DNA of 64,000 nt from Clostridia bacterium (GTDB lineage: Bacteria; Bacillota; Clostridia; Oscillospirales; Acutalibacteraceae). Made by a program: the position numbers and the translations under genes. Shown piece after piece: positions 15,828-24,790 of this stretch (position 1 is its first letter; every line of letters begins with the position of its first letter). The DNA lies in the NCBI GenBank assembly GCA_017522225.1, contig JAFWZR010000015.1, positions 1 to 64,000 of the forward strand, read 5' to 3'. The notes below the pieces were generated by a model, which was given only the letters and a program-made list of their open reading frames with translations, did not search any database and had not been told where the DNA came from.

Positions 15828-16385
15828 TTACGCTCTGCCGAGGTACTCGCCTGTACGTGTGTCGATCTGAATCATTTCGCCCTCTTCGATGAAGAGAGGA
15901 ACTTTAACCTCTGCACCTGTTTCAAGTGTAGCGGGCTTTGTTGTATTTGTTGCAGTGTCACCCTTGAAGCCGGGGTCTGTCTTTGTTACTGCAAGCTCAA
16001 CGAATGTCGGCGGCTCAACACCGAAAACCTTACCCTTGTATGAAAGAACCTTACAAACCATACCGTCCTTAACAAACTTGAAGTTGTCTGAAAGGTCAGA
16101 TGCGTTGATGGGCTCGAGCTCATAAGTCTCCTGATCCATAAAGTAGTAAAGATCGCCGTCGTTGTATGAATATTCCATATCCTTTCTTTCAATGAAAGCT
16201 GTCGGGAACTTAGCTGACGGGTTGTAGCTCTTTTCCGTAACAGCACCTGTAAGAACGTTCTTTGTCTTTGTTCTTACGAAAGCCGCACCTTTACCCGGCT
16301 TAACGTGCTGGAACTCTACAACCTGAAGAACGTTGCCGTCCTCTTCAAAAGTTACACCGTTTCTGAAATCACCTGCTGAAACCAT
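15828..16385 (-). CDS. efp: Elongation factor P
   Basis: A 185-residue translation factor that relieves stalling at polyproline stretches. Family pattern: [34 protein letters not shown], with the P-G-K-G loop lysine near residue 33, and the C-terminal [17 protein letters not shown]. The ATG at 16385 is chosen for GGAGG 8 bases upstream; the frame extends to 16421 without a site. No modification genes (epmA, epmB) are adjacent. Confidence 0.96.
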   Translation of the reverse strand: MVSAGDFRNGVTFEEDGNVLQVVEFQHVKPGKGAAFVRTKTKNVLTGAVTEKSYNPSAKFPTAFIERKDMEYSYNDGDLYYFMDQETYELEPINASDLSDNFKFVKDGMVCKVLSYKGKVFGVEPPTFVELAVTKTDPGFKGDTATNTTKPATLETGAEVKVPLFIEEGEMIQIDTRTGEYLGRA

Positions 16386-16510
16386 ACTGTTATTCCTCCG
16401 TTTTTGTTTCTTGATATACACGAGGCGGAAAGAACAGCCCCGACATATTTATTAACGCTATTATTTTATACTATTTTATTCTCTTTTTCAAGTGTTTTGA
16501 TATAAAAACA

Positions 16511-16540
16511 ATAAAAGCTCGTTAAAAAACGAGCTTTTAA
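16511..16540 (-). terminator. Terminator after the dockerin gene
   Basis: AAAAGCTCGTT / AACGAGCTTTT stem; T-rich tail on the minus strand. Confidence 0.75.
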
Positions 16541-16543
16541 CTA

Positions 16544-18076
16544 TTAATCAAACTTCAATTTGCCTGTTGTGACCTGTAAAACTGTGAGTGCATCAATTGA
16601 ATTGACGCTGCCGTCGCCGTTAAAGTCTGCAACTTCCTTCTGCTTGCTTGTCAATGTCTTTGTTCCTGTAGCTGTCTGAAGCACCGCAAGAGCATCGACT
16701 GAATTCACAGCACCGTTAGCATCAACGTCACCGAGGTTTACAACACAGCTGTTCTTGCGGAACCAGCCTACCTTGCCGTTGTATGCAAACTTGACCCAGC
16801 CGTTTGACTCACCGATTACCTTGACCACTGCATTCTTCGGAACAGATATTACTGTTGCAGAGAACACGAAAGCCTTTTCTCTGAGTGCGCCTGCTGTTGA
16901 AACTCTTGCATAGTAGCTTGCAAAAGAATCGGGAACTGAAGGCTTTGACGGATTCGGGTTGATGTCGGGCTTGTCTGCTGTCTTTTCGATGTAAGACAAG
17001 GATACCCAGCCAACCTTACCGCTGTATGAAACTCTCGCCCACCCGTCACATTCACCTGTAACGGAAATCTTTGTTCCGTACGGGATAGATTCAATTACAG
17101 CATATTCCATACCTGCGCCCTTTCTCATATTAAGAGAGGGATCCGCCTTTACGATTGCCGTGTAAGAAACTTCCTTGATATCCACAGAGGGCTCAACATA
17201 AGACTTTGAGTCAATTGTGAAGTTGAACTTGTAGGACTTGCTGCTGCCTGATGCATCCTTTGCAGTTATCCAATAAACATAGCTGCCTGATGCAAGTGAT
17301 GAAAGATCAATATCTCCGTTGGCTGCAGAGAGAGCAAAGCTCTTGCCCTTGGGATCAACGCTGTAGGACTGCTTCTGTGCGCCTGCTGCGTTATTGACGG
17401 AAACTGAAACCTTTGTAAGCTCAGAATCAGAAACAACCATTCCGTAAACTGTAAAATCTTCGCCCTTCGCCATCTCCTTGGGAGGATGGTTGTTGGTGAT
17501 TTTAAGCTCATCTGAAGAGATTGCAAGACCGTCAAGTCTTACTACCATTCTGTCAAGCGAACCTCGCACCCATGAATCAAGTCTGAAGTATGCGGTTTTT
17601 GAGTTGTAGGAGTCGTCAACATCAACTACAAGGAAGCCTGAAAGCTCAAGCTTTGAGGTGCTTCCGTCATAACCGTAGATTACGGAGTAATGCTGTGATG
17701 TTCTGTGAACAATAACGGGGTAGCCTCTCTTAAGCTGATTGTAGACCGTGGTTTTGTTAAAGCCCTCGATTGTCTTGTAACCGAGCTTCGACCAAGATGC
17801 GCTTATCGAATTTCCGTTAGCTGAATAAACTGCCTGATAAGCCTTGGAATTGTAATTGCCTGACGGCAAGCCGTGGCAATAAGCCTCAATTGTTGCCATA
17901 GAGGCTATCGCACAGTCACCCGTTGAGGGGCGCTGGCTGATTCGAGGTACATCAAGCTTAATCGTTGAATACGATGCTGCACTTGCACTCAAACTCATTG
18001 CAAAGAAAATAACAATGACCGATGCCAGAGAAAGCATAAGCATTACCAATTTTCTTGTCGATATGGGTTTAGCCAT
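16544..18076 (-). CDS. Secreted C39-like peptidase with SH3 repeats and C-terminal dockerin
   Basis: A 510-residue exported protein. Order: signal peptide 1-34 (AMSLSASAAS); C39-like papain fold about 38-180 with candidate catalytic Cys in STGDCAIASMA, His in QHYSVIYGY and Asp in VVDVDDSYN; an Ig-like region about 190-285; SH3 domain about 300-365 (LNMRKGAGMEYAVIESIPYG); second SH3 about 385-440 (GALREKAFVFSATVISV); dockerin I 445-505 with two calcium loops, DVDANGAVNSVD and DFNGDGSVNSID. The dockerin predicts docking onto a cohesin scaffold; SH3 repeats suggest cell-wall targeting. Substrate unknown. AAAGGAA lies 7 bases before the ATG. Confidence 0.9.
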   Translation of the reverse strand: MAKPISTRKLVMLMLSLASVIVIFFAMSLSASAASYSTIKLDVPRISQRPSTGDCAIASMATIEAYCHGLPSGNYNSKAYQAVYSANGNSISASWSKLGYKTIEGFNKTTVYNQLKRGYPVIVHRTSQHYSVIYGYDGSTSKLELSGFLVVDVDDSYNSKTAYFRLDSWVRGSLDRMVVRLDGLAISSDELKITNNHPPKEMAKGEDFTVYGMVVSDSELTKVSVSVNNAAGAQKQSYSVDPKGKSFALSAANGDIDLSSLASGSYVYWITAKDASGSSKSYKFNFTIDSKSYVEPSVDIKEVSYTAIVKADPSLNMRKGAGMEYAVIESIPYGTKISVTGECDGWARVSYSGKVGWVSLSYIEKTADKPDINPNPSKPSVPDSFASYYARVSTAGALREKAFVFSATVISVPKNAVVKVIGESNGWVKFAYNGKVGWFRKNSCVVNLGDVDANGAVNSVDALAVLQTATGTKTLTSKQKEVADFNGDGSVNSIDALTVLQVTTGKLKFD

Positions 18077-18176
18077 TTGCACATTCCTTTCTTAACGTAA
18101 ACGCTAAACAAGGAACCCCATTTACCGTTTACAAACTGTTACCAATTGTAACATATTGTAACCTTTTGGTCAATAC

Positions 18177-19235
18177 TTATATTTTTGCCAAATTCTTTGC
18201 AATTTTTGTTAAGTTTTCACAACCAAATTTTGTGATTATTGCCAAATCCTCAATTCTGACGCCAAATTTACCCGGAATGTAGATTCCCGGCTCAATTGTC
18301 ACTATATTTCCTTCTTGTAAAATAAAATCGGATTTTGGTGAAAGATTGGGCTTTTCGTGGATTTCGAGACCCACTCCGTGTCCCGTTGAGTGACGGAAAT
18401 ACTCACCGTATCCCTTTTCATTTATATATATACGCGCGGCGGCGTCTGCATCGGAGCATTTTACTCCCGCCTTTAACACATCCAGAGCCTTCAGCTGTGC
18501 CTCCAGCACAGTGTTATAAACCTTCACCTGCTCGTCACTGACCTCACCGACGGCAACGGTGCGAGTCATATCCGAATGGTAGCCGTTGACCACTGCACCG
18601 AAATCCATTGTAACAAAATCTCCGCGGCACACCTTTTTATCCGTAGGCACACCGTGAGGCTTCGATGTATTTGCACCCGAAACCGCAATCGTTTCAAAGG
18701 AAATTGCCTGTGCACCGTTTCTGAGCATAAAGAAATCAAGCTCAAGCGCAATCTCTTTTTCGGTTACACCCTCTTTTATAAAGCCGAGAATATGCTCGTA
18801 AGCCTTTTCTGCAATCCGCTGCGCTTTGATTACGCAGTTTTTCTCTTCCTCACTCTTGACCATACGCAGAGTGTCAATCAGCTTGTCCGTGCCGATAGTT
18901 GTAAGCGTAAAGCCCTTAAGGATTTTTCTGTAAGAAGCAAGCTGTGCAACCGTAAGGCGTTCACTTTCCGCCATAAGCACTTTTACGCCGAATTTTCTGC
19001 AAAGCTCGGTCAGCTGCTCTGTAACCTTTTTAAGCTCAGCAACCTCACAGCAGCTGACCGTATTCTGTGCTTCCTCGATATATCTGCTGTCCGTCAGGAA
19101 AACCGAGCCGTTCTTTGTAGCAAGTAAGATTCCGTCGCTTGACGGAAAGGAGGTGAAATATCTTCGGTTTGTCTCAGAGACAATCAGAACACCGTCGACA
19201 TTTTTCGGTAACATTGAAACAAGCTTATCTAACAT
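18177..19235 (-). CDS. M24 family Xaa-Pro aminopeptidase
   Basis: A 352-residue cytosolic metallopeptidase with creatinase-type N-terminal domain (1-125) and pita-bread catalytic domain (130-352). Metal ligands are visible: Asp in TMDFGAVVNGYHSDMTRT (two), His in RHSTGHGVGLEIHE, Glu in TIEPGIY and Glu in GVRIEDL. It probably cleaves N-terminal residues before proline. GAGAGGT lies 6 bases before the ATG at 19235. The terminator of fba lies just upstream, so it has its own promoter or is reached by readthrough. Confidence 0.93.
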   Translation of the reverse strand: MLDKLVSMLPKNVDGVLIVSETNRRYFTSFPSSDGILLATKNGSVFLTDSRYIEEAQNTVSCCEVAELKKVTEQLTELCRKFGVKVLMAESERLTVAQLASYRKILKGFTLTTIGTDKLIDTLRMVKSEEEKNCVIKAQRIAEKAYEHILGFIKEGVTEKEIALELDFFMLRNGAQAISFETIAVSGANTSKPHGVPTDKKVCRGDFVTMDFGAVVNGYHSDMTRTVAVGEVSDEQVKVYNTVLEAQLKALDVLKAGVKCSDADAAARIYINEKGYGEYFRHSTGHGVGLEIHEKPNLSPKSDFILQEGNIVTIEPGIYIPGKFGVRIEDLAIITKFGCENLTKIAKNLAKI

Positions 19236-19254
19236 TGTATTACCTCTCAAAAAA

Positions 19255-19289
19255 ACAGGCAGTCACTTTCGCAACTGCCTGAACTGTTT
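19255..19289 (-). terminator. Terminator after fba
   Basis: Minus strand CAGGCAGT / ACTGCCTG stem with 10-base loop, then TTTTTTT. Confidence 0.8.
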
Positions 19290-19298
19290 AAAATTAAC

Positions 19299-20234
19299 TT
19301 ATGCTTTGCCGCCGCAACCAAGAACCGTGTTGATCTTATGCTCAACCATACCCTGGATAGCCTCACGAGCGGGCTTGAGGTACTGACGCGGGTCGAAGTG
19401 ACTCGGATTCTCAGCCATATACTTTCTGATAGCTGCTGTCATAGCAAGACGGAGGTCAGAGTCGATGTTGATCTTACAAACTGCCATCTGTGCTGACTGA
19501 CGGAGCATTTCCTCGGGGATACCGATAGCATCGGGCATCTCGCCGCCGTAGTTGTTGATGATTTCAACAAACTCGGGAACAACTGATGAAGCACCGTGAA
19601 GAACGATCGGGAAACCGGGAAGCTTCTGTGAAACCTCTTCAAGGATGTCGAAACGAAGCTGCGGCTTCTGGCCGGGCTTGAACTTGTATGCGCCGTGGCT
19701 TGTGCCGATAGCGATAGCAAGTGAGTCAACACCTGTGCGTGTTACGAAATCGTAAACCTGATCAGGATTTGTGTAAGATGCGTCTTCAGCAGAAACGTTA
19801 ACGTCATCCTCAACACCTGCGAGCTGACCGAGTTCACCCTCAACTGTTACACCGTGAGCGTGAGCGTAGTCAACAACCTTCTTTGTAAGAGCAACATTCT
19901 CTTCATAAGGAAGGTGTGAGCCGTCGATCATAACTGATGTGAAGCCGCCGTCGATGCAGGACTTACAAGTCTCGAAGTCGGGGCCGTGGTCAAGATGAAG
20001 TGCAATGGGAAGACCTGTTTCTTCAACAGCTGCCTCAACGAGCTTTACAAGGTATGTGTGGTTTGCATAAGCTCTTGCACCCTTAGAAACCCGAAGGATA
20101 AGGGGAGCGTTGAGCTTCTTACCTGCTTCAACAATACCCTGAATAATCTCCATGTTATTTACGTTGAAGGCACCGATAGCGTAACCGCCTTCGTAAGCTG
20201 CCTTGAACATTTCTTTTGTGTTAACAAGTGGCAT
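19299..20234 (-). CDS. fba: Class II fructose-bisphosphate aldolase
   Basis: A 311-residue zinc aldolase that splits fructose 1,6-bisphosphate in glycolysis. Family signatures: GAFNVNNMEIIQG, LHLDHGPDFETC (catalytic Asp and metal His), VEGELGQLAGVED, IGTSHGAYKF (metal His), VLHGASSV (metal His) and CKINIDSDLRLA. The ATG at 20234 has AGGAGTGA 5-7 bases upstream. Monocistronic: consensus promoter upstream and terminator downstream. Confidence 0.96.
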   Translation of the reverse strand: MPLVNTKEMFKAAYEGGYAIGAFNVNNMEIIQGIVEAGKKLNAPLILRVSKGARAYANHTYLVKLVEAAVEETGLPIALHLDHGPDFETCKSCIDGGFTSVMIDGSHLPYEENVALTKKVVDYAHAHGVTVEGELGQLAGVEDDVNVSAEDASYTNPDQVYDFVTRTGVDSLAIAIGTSHGAYKFKPGQKPQLRFDILEEVSQKLPGFPIVLHGASSVVPEFVEIINNYGGEMPDAIGIPEEMLRQSAQMAVCKINIDSDLRLAMTAAIRKYMAENPSHFDPRQYLKPAREAIQGMVEHKINTVLGCGGKA

Positions 20235-20266
20235 TTAAATCACTCCTAATAATTTTTACACCAATG

Positions 20267-20294
20267 ATTATATCATTTTTGCGTGGTTTGTCAA
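20267..20294 (-). promoter_or_regulatory. fba promoter
   Basis: Minus strand TTGACA (20294-20289), 16-base spacer, TATAAT (20272-20267). Confidence 0.75.
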
Positions 20295-20344
20295 TGTTGT
20301 GTTTAAGAAAATTTACCCTTTTGTCCGCTACAACCAAAATATAA

Positions 20345-20373
20345 TTGATAAAAGCATAAATATATGATATATT
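20345..20373 (+). promoter_or_regulatory. Candidate promoter for the O-antigen-ligase-like gene
   Basis: TTGATA, 17-base spacer, TATATT, 33 bases before the start codon in an A+T-rich region. Confidence 0.5.
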
Positions 20374-20406
20374 TATAATAGTTTATTCTTTATATGAGGT
20401 GCGTTT

Positions 20407-21840
20407 ATGAACAAAACGAGACTTTCAGATAAAATGGAACAGAACAAAACTATCGTCGGTGTACGAAAGTTTATTCTTTCAAAAACCTTTATGATTATTC
20501 AGACACTTGTTGCGGTGTCGTTTGTCGTTATGCGTGACCTTCCCGCGTTTGAGGGGCTTAACGGCTATGCAATGCTCGGCTACGGTATTGTCGCTCTCGG
20601 TCTTATCACCTGCTTTAACCTGATAATATGTGACGATATTTTCTCTACACTCCTGCCGTTCCTTCTTGCAACCGCAGTTTCTATCCAGTGCTACGACTCG
20701 TTCGACTTTTTCCTGCCATTCCTTTGGCTTGTGCCAATTCCCGTGGTTGCATTCTTTTTCCATATGATTGTTTACCGCAAAAAATTCGATTGGGGCAAAA
20801 CCTGGAAGGGTGCTGCCGCAGTTGCTGTCGCTGTCACGCTCGGCGGCCTCGGCAAAATAACCGCACCCGAATATTTCAACCTTTCCGCACTTTATCATAC
20901 GGTCGGTCTCGGCTTCGGTATGCTGATTGTGTATTTTATTATGAACACACATTACAAGGCGAACAGTGAGCACTATGTTCTGCGCTTCCACTTCGCTTTT
21001 GCAATGACTATGCTCGGTATGTTCTGCGTGTTTATCATTTTTAACCACTACATACTTTTCTGGGACAGATTTATGGAAAAGATGAGTCCGCTCAACTTCC
21101 AGTGGAGAAACAATGTATCAACCTACCTGATGCTGACAATGCCCTTCTCCTTCTTTCTTTCGACCAAGAAATATCCGTACCTGTTTTTAGGCTTTCTTCA
21201 GTATGTAGCAATCCTTTTCACAGGCTCACGCGGAGGTGCGTTAGGCGGTGCGGCTGAGCTTGCACTCTGTCTTTTTGCCGTTGTTTATTCCGACAGAAAA
21301 AACAGAAAAAAGACACTCATTATGATTGCAACCGTTGTGGTTATTGTGCTTACACTTTTTACAAAGCCGCTTCTCGAATTCTTTGTTCCCGTTATTATGC
21401 GAATCGAGAGCGTTGATGTGCGTGCAGGTCTTATGGCACGTGCGATTGAAGATTTCAAGTCCAACATTCTTTTCGGCAGAGGTCTCGGATATATGGGTAA
21501 TACCGATGTGCACAACCCTGCAAAATTTGCCCTTTGTTGGTACCATTCGGCTCCGTTCCAGGTTATCGGCAGCTTCGGTCTTCTCGGTATCGCTGCATTC
21601 AGCTATCAGCTCTACAACAGAATGTCAACCGTGTGGAAGAGAGTTACGCATTTCAACATCACCCTGTTTGTTTCGTATGCAGGTCTTTTCCTGATGTCGC
21701 TTGTAAACCCGGGTGAATTCTGCCCGATGCCTTACGGTATGATGGCAACTCTTCTGTTTATAATCTGTGACAAAAATAATATTGCTGCTGAAATCAGCAG
21801 CAATACAGATAAAGAAGATATTGTAAAAATCAGCCTTTAA
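20407..21840 (+). CDS. O-antigen ligase/polymerase-like membrane protein
   Basis: A 477-residue polytopic protein with about 11-12 membrane segments. The FTGSRGGALGGAAELALCLF segment near residue 275 and a long extracellular loop with FGRGLGYMG and WYHSAPFQVIGSFGLLGI match the Wzy_C/WaaL-type ligase pattern (conserved Arg and His). Such proteins join or polymerise lipid-linked glycans on the outer face of the cytoplasmic membrane; in Gram-positives the acceptor may be wall polymer or protein. ATGAGGT lies 7 bases before the ATG. Substrate cannot be inferred; no glycan cluster is directly adjacent. Confidence 0.82.
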   Translation: MNKTRLSDKMEQNKTIVGVRKFILSKTFMIIQTLVAVSFVVMRDLPAFEGLNGYAMLGYGIVALGLITCFNLIICDDIFSTLLPFLLATAVSIQCYDSFDFFLPFLWLVPIPVVAFFFHMIVYRKKFDWGKTWKGAAAVAVAVTLGGLGKITAPEYFNLSALYHTVGLGFGMLIVYFIMNTHYKANSEHYVLRFHFAFAMTMLGMFCVFIIFNHYILFWDRFMEKMSPLNFQWRNNVSTYLMLTMPFSFFLSTKKYPYLFLGFLQYVAILFTGSRGGALGGAAELALCLFAVVYSDRKNRKKTLIMIATVVVIVLTLFTKPLLEFFVPVIMRIESVDVRAGLMARAIEDFKSNILFGRGLGYMGNTDVHNPAKFALCWYHSAPFQVIGSFGLLGIAAFSYQLYNRMSTVWKRVTHFNITLFVSYAGLFLMSLVNPGEFCPMPYGMMATLLFIICDKNNIAAEISSNTDKEDIVKISL

Positions 21841-21843
21841 GCC

Positions 21844-22398
21844 TTAAATCAGCTTGACCTTTTCGCCGTTACAGGAAAGCGCGGAATAATCGACAGCACC
21901 GTCAACCACCGTGTAGGAATAATATCCGTTGCTGCACGGGATGAAATTCTCGCCCTTGTAGGCTGAGCCTGTAACCTGTGTCATAATAATCGTCCGGGTT
22001 TCAAATTTTTCGAAGAAATAAACCCCGTGCTCACTTGAACGGAAAACCGTATCGGGAACAAGATTCTTTGACAGCTTGTAGCCCTCTTCATCCCTTGTGA
22101 AGGAGTAGTATGCATAGTTGAGTGCATCCTTTTGTGCAACACACAGCACACCCTCTTCACATTCCGCATAGGTCAGCAGATCCTCGTGATAGCGGTAGTT
22201 GAAAATATCCTCAACAGAATTAAAACTGAAAAAATAATTCTCCACGGGAACGAGTAACGAAACCGCAACCAATATGACAGAGGTGAATGCCGCAATCAGT
22301 ACGGCTCTACCTGTTTTTTTAGTAAATAAAACCAGAACGGCAATCAGCAGTAAAAAAATAACTGCACCTGCAATCCATCTGACTATATCATATGCCAT
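21844..22398 (-). CDS. Two-helix membrane protein of unknown function
   Basis: A 184-residue protein with two N-terminal membrane segments (6-26, 31-51) and a soluble domain of about 130 residues with several Cys (YAECEEGVLCVAQ; IPCSNGYY; ALSCNGEK) likely outside the membrane. I do not recognise the family. AAGGGG lies 8 bases before the ATG. It is convergent with the ligase-like gene (3 bases between stops) and divergent from the GDPD gene. Confidence 0.75.
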   Translation of the reverse strand: MAYDIVRWIAGAVIFLLLIAVLVLFTKKTGRAVLIAAFTSVILVAVSLLVPVENYFFSFNSVEDIFNYRYHEDLLTYAECEEGVLCVAQKDALNYAYYSFTRDEEGYKLSKNLVPDTVFRSSEHGVYFFEKFETRTIIMTQVTGSAYKGENFIPCSNGYYSYTVVDGAVDYSALSCNGEKVKLI

Positions 22399-22471
22399 AA
22401 ATCATTCCCCTTAGCTAAGGTTTATTTAATGTTACCACAAGAATTTTCAAAAGTCAACGGAGGCGGAAGCT

Positions 22472-23179
22472 ATGACTGACAAAAACATCTGTACCAACAA
22501 AACAAAGGTTGCCGCATACAGCTATAACGGCAAGCCCTTGCCGTACGGATTCACAGTCACGGGACACACAGGCTGTATGGGTACGCCCGATAACTCTCTG
22601 GAGGCAATTGTTGCCGCTGCCGGAAGCGGCGTTGATATTGTAGAATTCGACCTGCGCTATGACGAAAAAGGCGAGCCCGTGCTTTCACACGACTCGCCCG
22701 TCGGCAAGGTTGTAACTCTCGACGAGGCTTTTGCCACAGTTAAGGAAATGGCAACAATAAAAGCAAATATTGATATAAAGGATACCGCTTATCTTGAAAA
22801 AGTTCTTCCCCTTGCAGAGAAGCACGGACTTAACGGCATTTTCTTTTTTACGGGAGTGTTTGAAAAGGATGTTCCTGCCGTAAAAGCAAAGTGTCCCGAT
22901 GTACCTTACTACCTTAACGAAAAGGTAAGGCGTTTGCAGAGCAGACGCTATCTTGAATCACTTGTCAAAAAAACTAAGGATAACGGTGCGGTCGGCATAA
23001 ACTTCAAATACACACGCGCAACCAAAAAGCTTGTCGAGGTCTTCCGAAAAAACGGACTTCTTGTTTCCGTATGGACGGTCAACGACGAGAAGGCTATGAA
23101 AAAAATCCTTGCCCTCTCCCCCGACAACATCACAACAAGACATCCCGACAAGCTCTTAAAAATTTTAAAGAAAAGCTGA
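22472..23179 (+). CDS. Glycerophosphodiester phosphodiesterase-like protein
   Basis: A 235-residue TIM-barrel protein of the GDPD family, expected to split glycerophosphodiesters into glycerol 3-phosphate and an alcohol. His32 (GHTG), Glu59 and Asp61 (VEFDLRYD), and His73 (LSHDSPVG) match the catalytic and metal residues. The usual HRG becomes HTG (Thr33) and PENT becomes PDNS, so specificity may differ. C-terminal SVWTVNDE is typical. No signal peptide: cytosolic. GGAGGCGG lies 8 bases before the ATG. Confidence 0.87.
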   Translation: MTDKNICTNKTKVAAYSYNGKPLPYGFTVTGHTGCMGTPDNSLEAIVAAAGSGVDIVEFDLRYDEKGEPVLSHDSPVGKVVTLDEAFATVKEMATIKANIDIKDTAYLEKVLPLAEKHGLNGIFFFTGVFEKDVPAVKAKCPDVPYYLNEKVRRLQSRRYLESLVKKTKDNGAVGINFKYTRATKKLVEVFRKNGLLVSVWTVNDEKAMKKILALSPDNITTRHPDKLLKILKKS

Positions 23180-23186
23180 TAAGGAA

Positions 23187-23220
23187 TAAAACGGTGTGTT
23201 CAGACGAACACACCGTTTTT
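23187..23220 (+). terminator. Terminator after the GDPD gene
   Basis: ACGGTGTGTTC-AGAC-GAACACACCGT stem then TTTTT. Confidence 0.85.
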
Positions 23221-23225
23221 TGCTG

Positions 23226-23516
23226 TCATATAATAAGCGGATTTTTATCGTAGACATCGTACATAACTGCAAGTACTATACCTGCTATGGGTGCCAGCAC
23301 ATAAAAAATTGTTTCCAGAACAGTCGCCAACTGTGAGCGTTCTGTCTTATCATACTTCAGAGGTCTGGCAAAGACCATATATGCTATATTTAAAATCAAA
23401 ACTGCTGCACACACACCCATTGAATAAGGATGTGGAACCACTCTGTGTACTGCGCCCGGTATCACGACCGAAAGAAACCAGCACAAGCCGTCCCATACAG
23501 CGGCAATTTTTTTCAT
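23226..23516 (-). CDS. Small membrane protein
   Basis: A 96-residue protein with three hydrophobic segments (about 10-25, 35-50 and 73-90). Not recognised. AGGAGG lies 8 bases before the ATG at 23516; the longer frame to 23534 starts inside or before the ribosome site. It begins 22 bases downstream of the beta-helix gene and probably shares its transcript. Confidence 0.7.
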   Translation of the reverse strand: MKKIAAVWDGLCWFLSVVIPGAVHRVVPHPYSMGVCAAVLILNIAYMVFARPLKYDKTERSQLATVLETIFYVLAPIAGIVLAVMYDVYDKNPLII

Positions 23517-23538
23517 CAGCTTATCCTCCTGCAAAACT

Positions 23539-24669
23539 TTATTTAATCCAGGCCTGCATCAATTCAACCACTACACCGAAGAAAGCAAAAAACTTTGCAA
23601 AAACATTTGACTCTTTCAGGTACAGCTTATGTGCCTTTCCCGTAACATGGTTTTCGTTGGCTGTCAGGTTTTCCATTGTTCCGTCACCGCCAAGGCTGCC
23701 GACATGAAGCACATAGCACTTTTCAGCATCGGGGTGGAAGCCTGCGTTGAAGTTTGTAACCCTTGAATTGAACTCTTTATCTGCTTTGAACGCCGTCTGT
23801 GTTCCGTCACCTGCCGAATACCAGTAACAGAAGCAATCGTGGAAGGTGCTCACATCGTTGCTTGTCAGACGGAATCCAATTGCGAACTGGTCGCTGTAGC
23901 AAAAATCAAACCAGTTGTTGCCTGCCTCAACAAGGAAGCCGCAGCTGTTCTGATAATCAGTATAATCCGAGTAATATAACGGATGCACATTGCGGAGAAT
24001 ATTGCCTGCAGACTTGACGTGAACACCCGTGAAAACGTGGCCGATACGCACATTTGTGATAGTGTTGTCAAAGCCCTCAAGGAAGATTCCCGTTGAATCC
24101 GTTTTGCCCGTACCTATGATGTTGACACCCGTGATATCCGCATCCGACGAGCCGTTGTTTGCGCCGTGTTTTATATGAATACCCACAACCGTATTTTTAA
24201 TTGATGTGTCACGAATTGCTGTTTCGCGTCCGCTGTTTACGGAAATTCCGTTTGCCATACCGCTGCCGTCAATCACTCCGCCCTCGAGCGAATAATTGCT
24301 GCCCGGTGTATGTGTATCGTTTGCAGGGAATTTTCCGCCAAGCTGAACAATTGCTTCACCGTACTGCCAGTCACCGATTGCCTTGATAACCGCAAAGTCC
24401 GACAGCTCAAGCGACACGCTCTTTGTCGGCTCTGCCGGGGTATAAATCGGCTTTGAAACAAGATATTCACCGTCAGGGAAGAAAATTGTTCTGTTCGGGT
24501 TTGCATCTATAATGGCCTGCAACGCATCAGAAACATCCTCACCGCTGTCAGCTGCGATTGTATCTGTTACAACGATATAGCCCTTGCTGCCTGCTTCGGC
24601 AAAAGATGAAAGACAGAGCGCTGAAAGAAGCATAACCAAAGCCATTAAAACAGAAAAACATTTTTTCAT
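23539..24669 (-). CDS. Secreted right-handed beta-helix protein (pectate-lyase-like fold)
   Basis: A 376-residue exported protein. Signal peptide 1-26 (cleavage after FAEA). Residues 35-75 carry the pectate-lyase-3-type entry (DVSDALQAIIDANPNRTIFFPDGEYLVS). The remainder repeats beta-helix coils with turns such as NGISVNSG, GIHIKHGANN, GIFLEGFDN and GVHVKSAGN. Catalytic residues of a named lyase are not evident, so it could be a lyase, an epimerase-like or a binding protein. The last 20 residues (AKFFAFFGVVVELMQAWIK) are a hydrophobic or amphipathic helix that may hold it on the membrane. Confidence 0.82.
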   Translation of the reverse strand: MKKCFSVLMALVMLLSALCLSSFAEAGSKGYIVVTDTIAADSGEDVSDALQAIIDANPNRTIFFPDGEYLVSKPIYTPAEPTKSVSLELSDFAVIKAIGDWQYGEAIVQLGGKFPANDTHTPGSNYSLEGGVIDGSGMANGISVNSGRETAIRDTSIKNTVVGIHIKHGANNGSSDADITGVNIIGTGKTDSTGIFLEGFDNTITNVRIGHVFTGVHVKSAGNILRNVHPLYYSDYTDYQNSCGFLVEAGNNWFDFCYSDQFAIGFRLTSNDVSTFHDCFCYWYSAGDGTQTAFKADKEFNSRVTNFNAGFHPDAEKCYVLHVGSLGGDGTMENLTANENHVTGKAHKLYLKESNVFAKFFAFFGVVVELMQAWIK

Positions 24670-24730
24670 AAGAACACCTGCTTTCGTTTGTATGAGATTA
24701 TTGTAATATAAATTTAATTCAAAATCAACA

Positions 24731-24768
24731 AAAAATAAACCTCATCCCTTTTTCGGACGAGGTTTGTT
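24731..24768 (-). terminator. Terminator after the aldolase-like gene
   Basis: Stem AACCTCATCC / GGACGAGGTT with one mismatch; minus-strand tail TTATTTTTTG. Confidence 0.75.
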
Positions 24769-24790
24769 TTGGTTTTATGTTAAATCTGCA

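Noticed and set aside
20407..21840. Possible O-antigen ligase implying a Gram-negative host
   Set aside because: Wzy_C-type proteins also occur in Gram-positives, and the rest of the window is clearly Clostridia-like.
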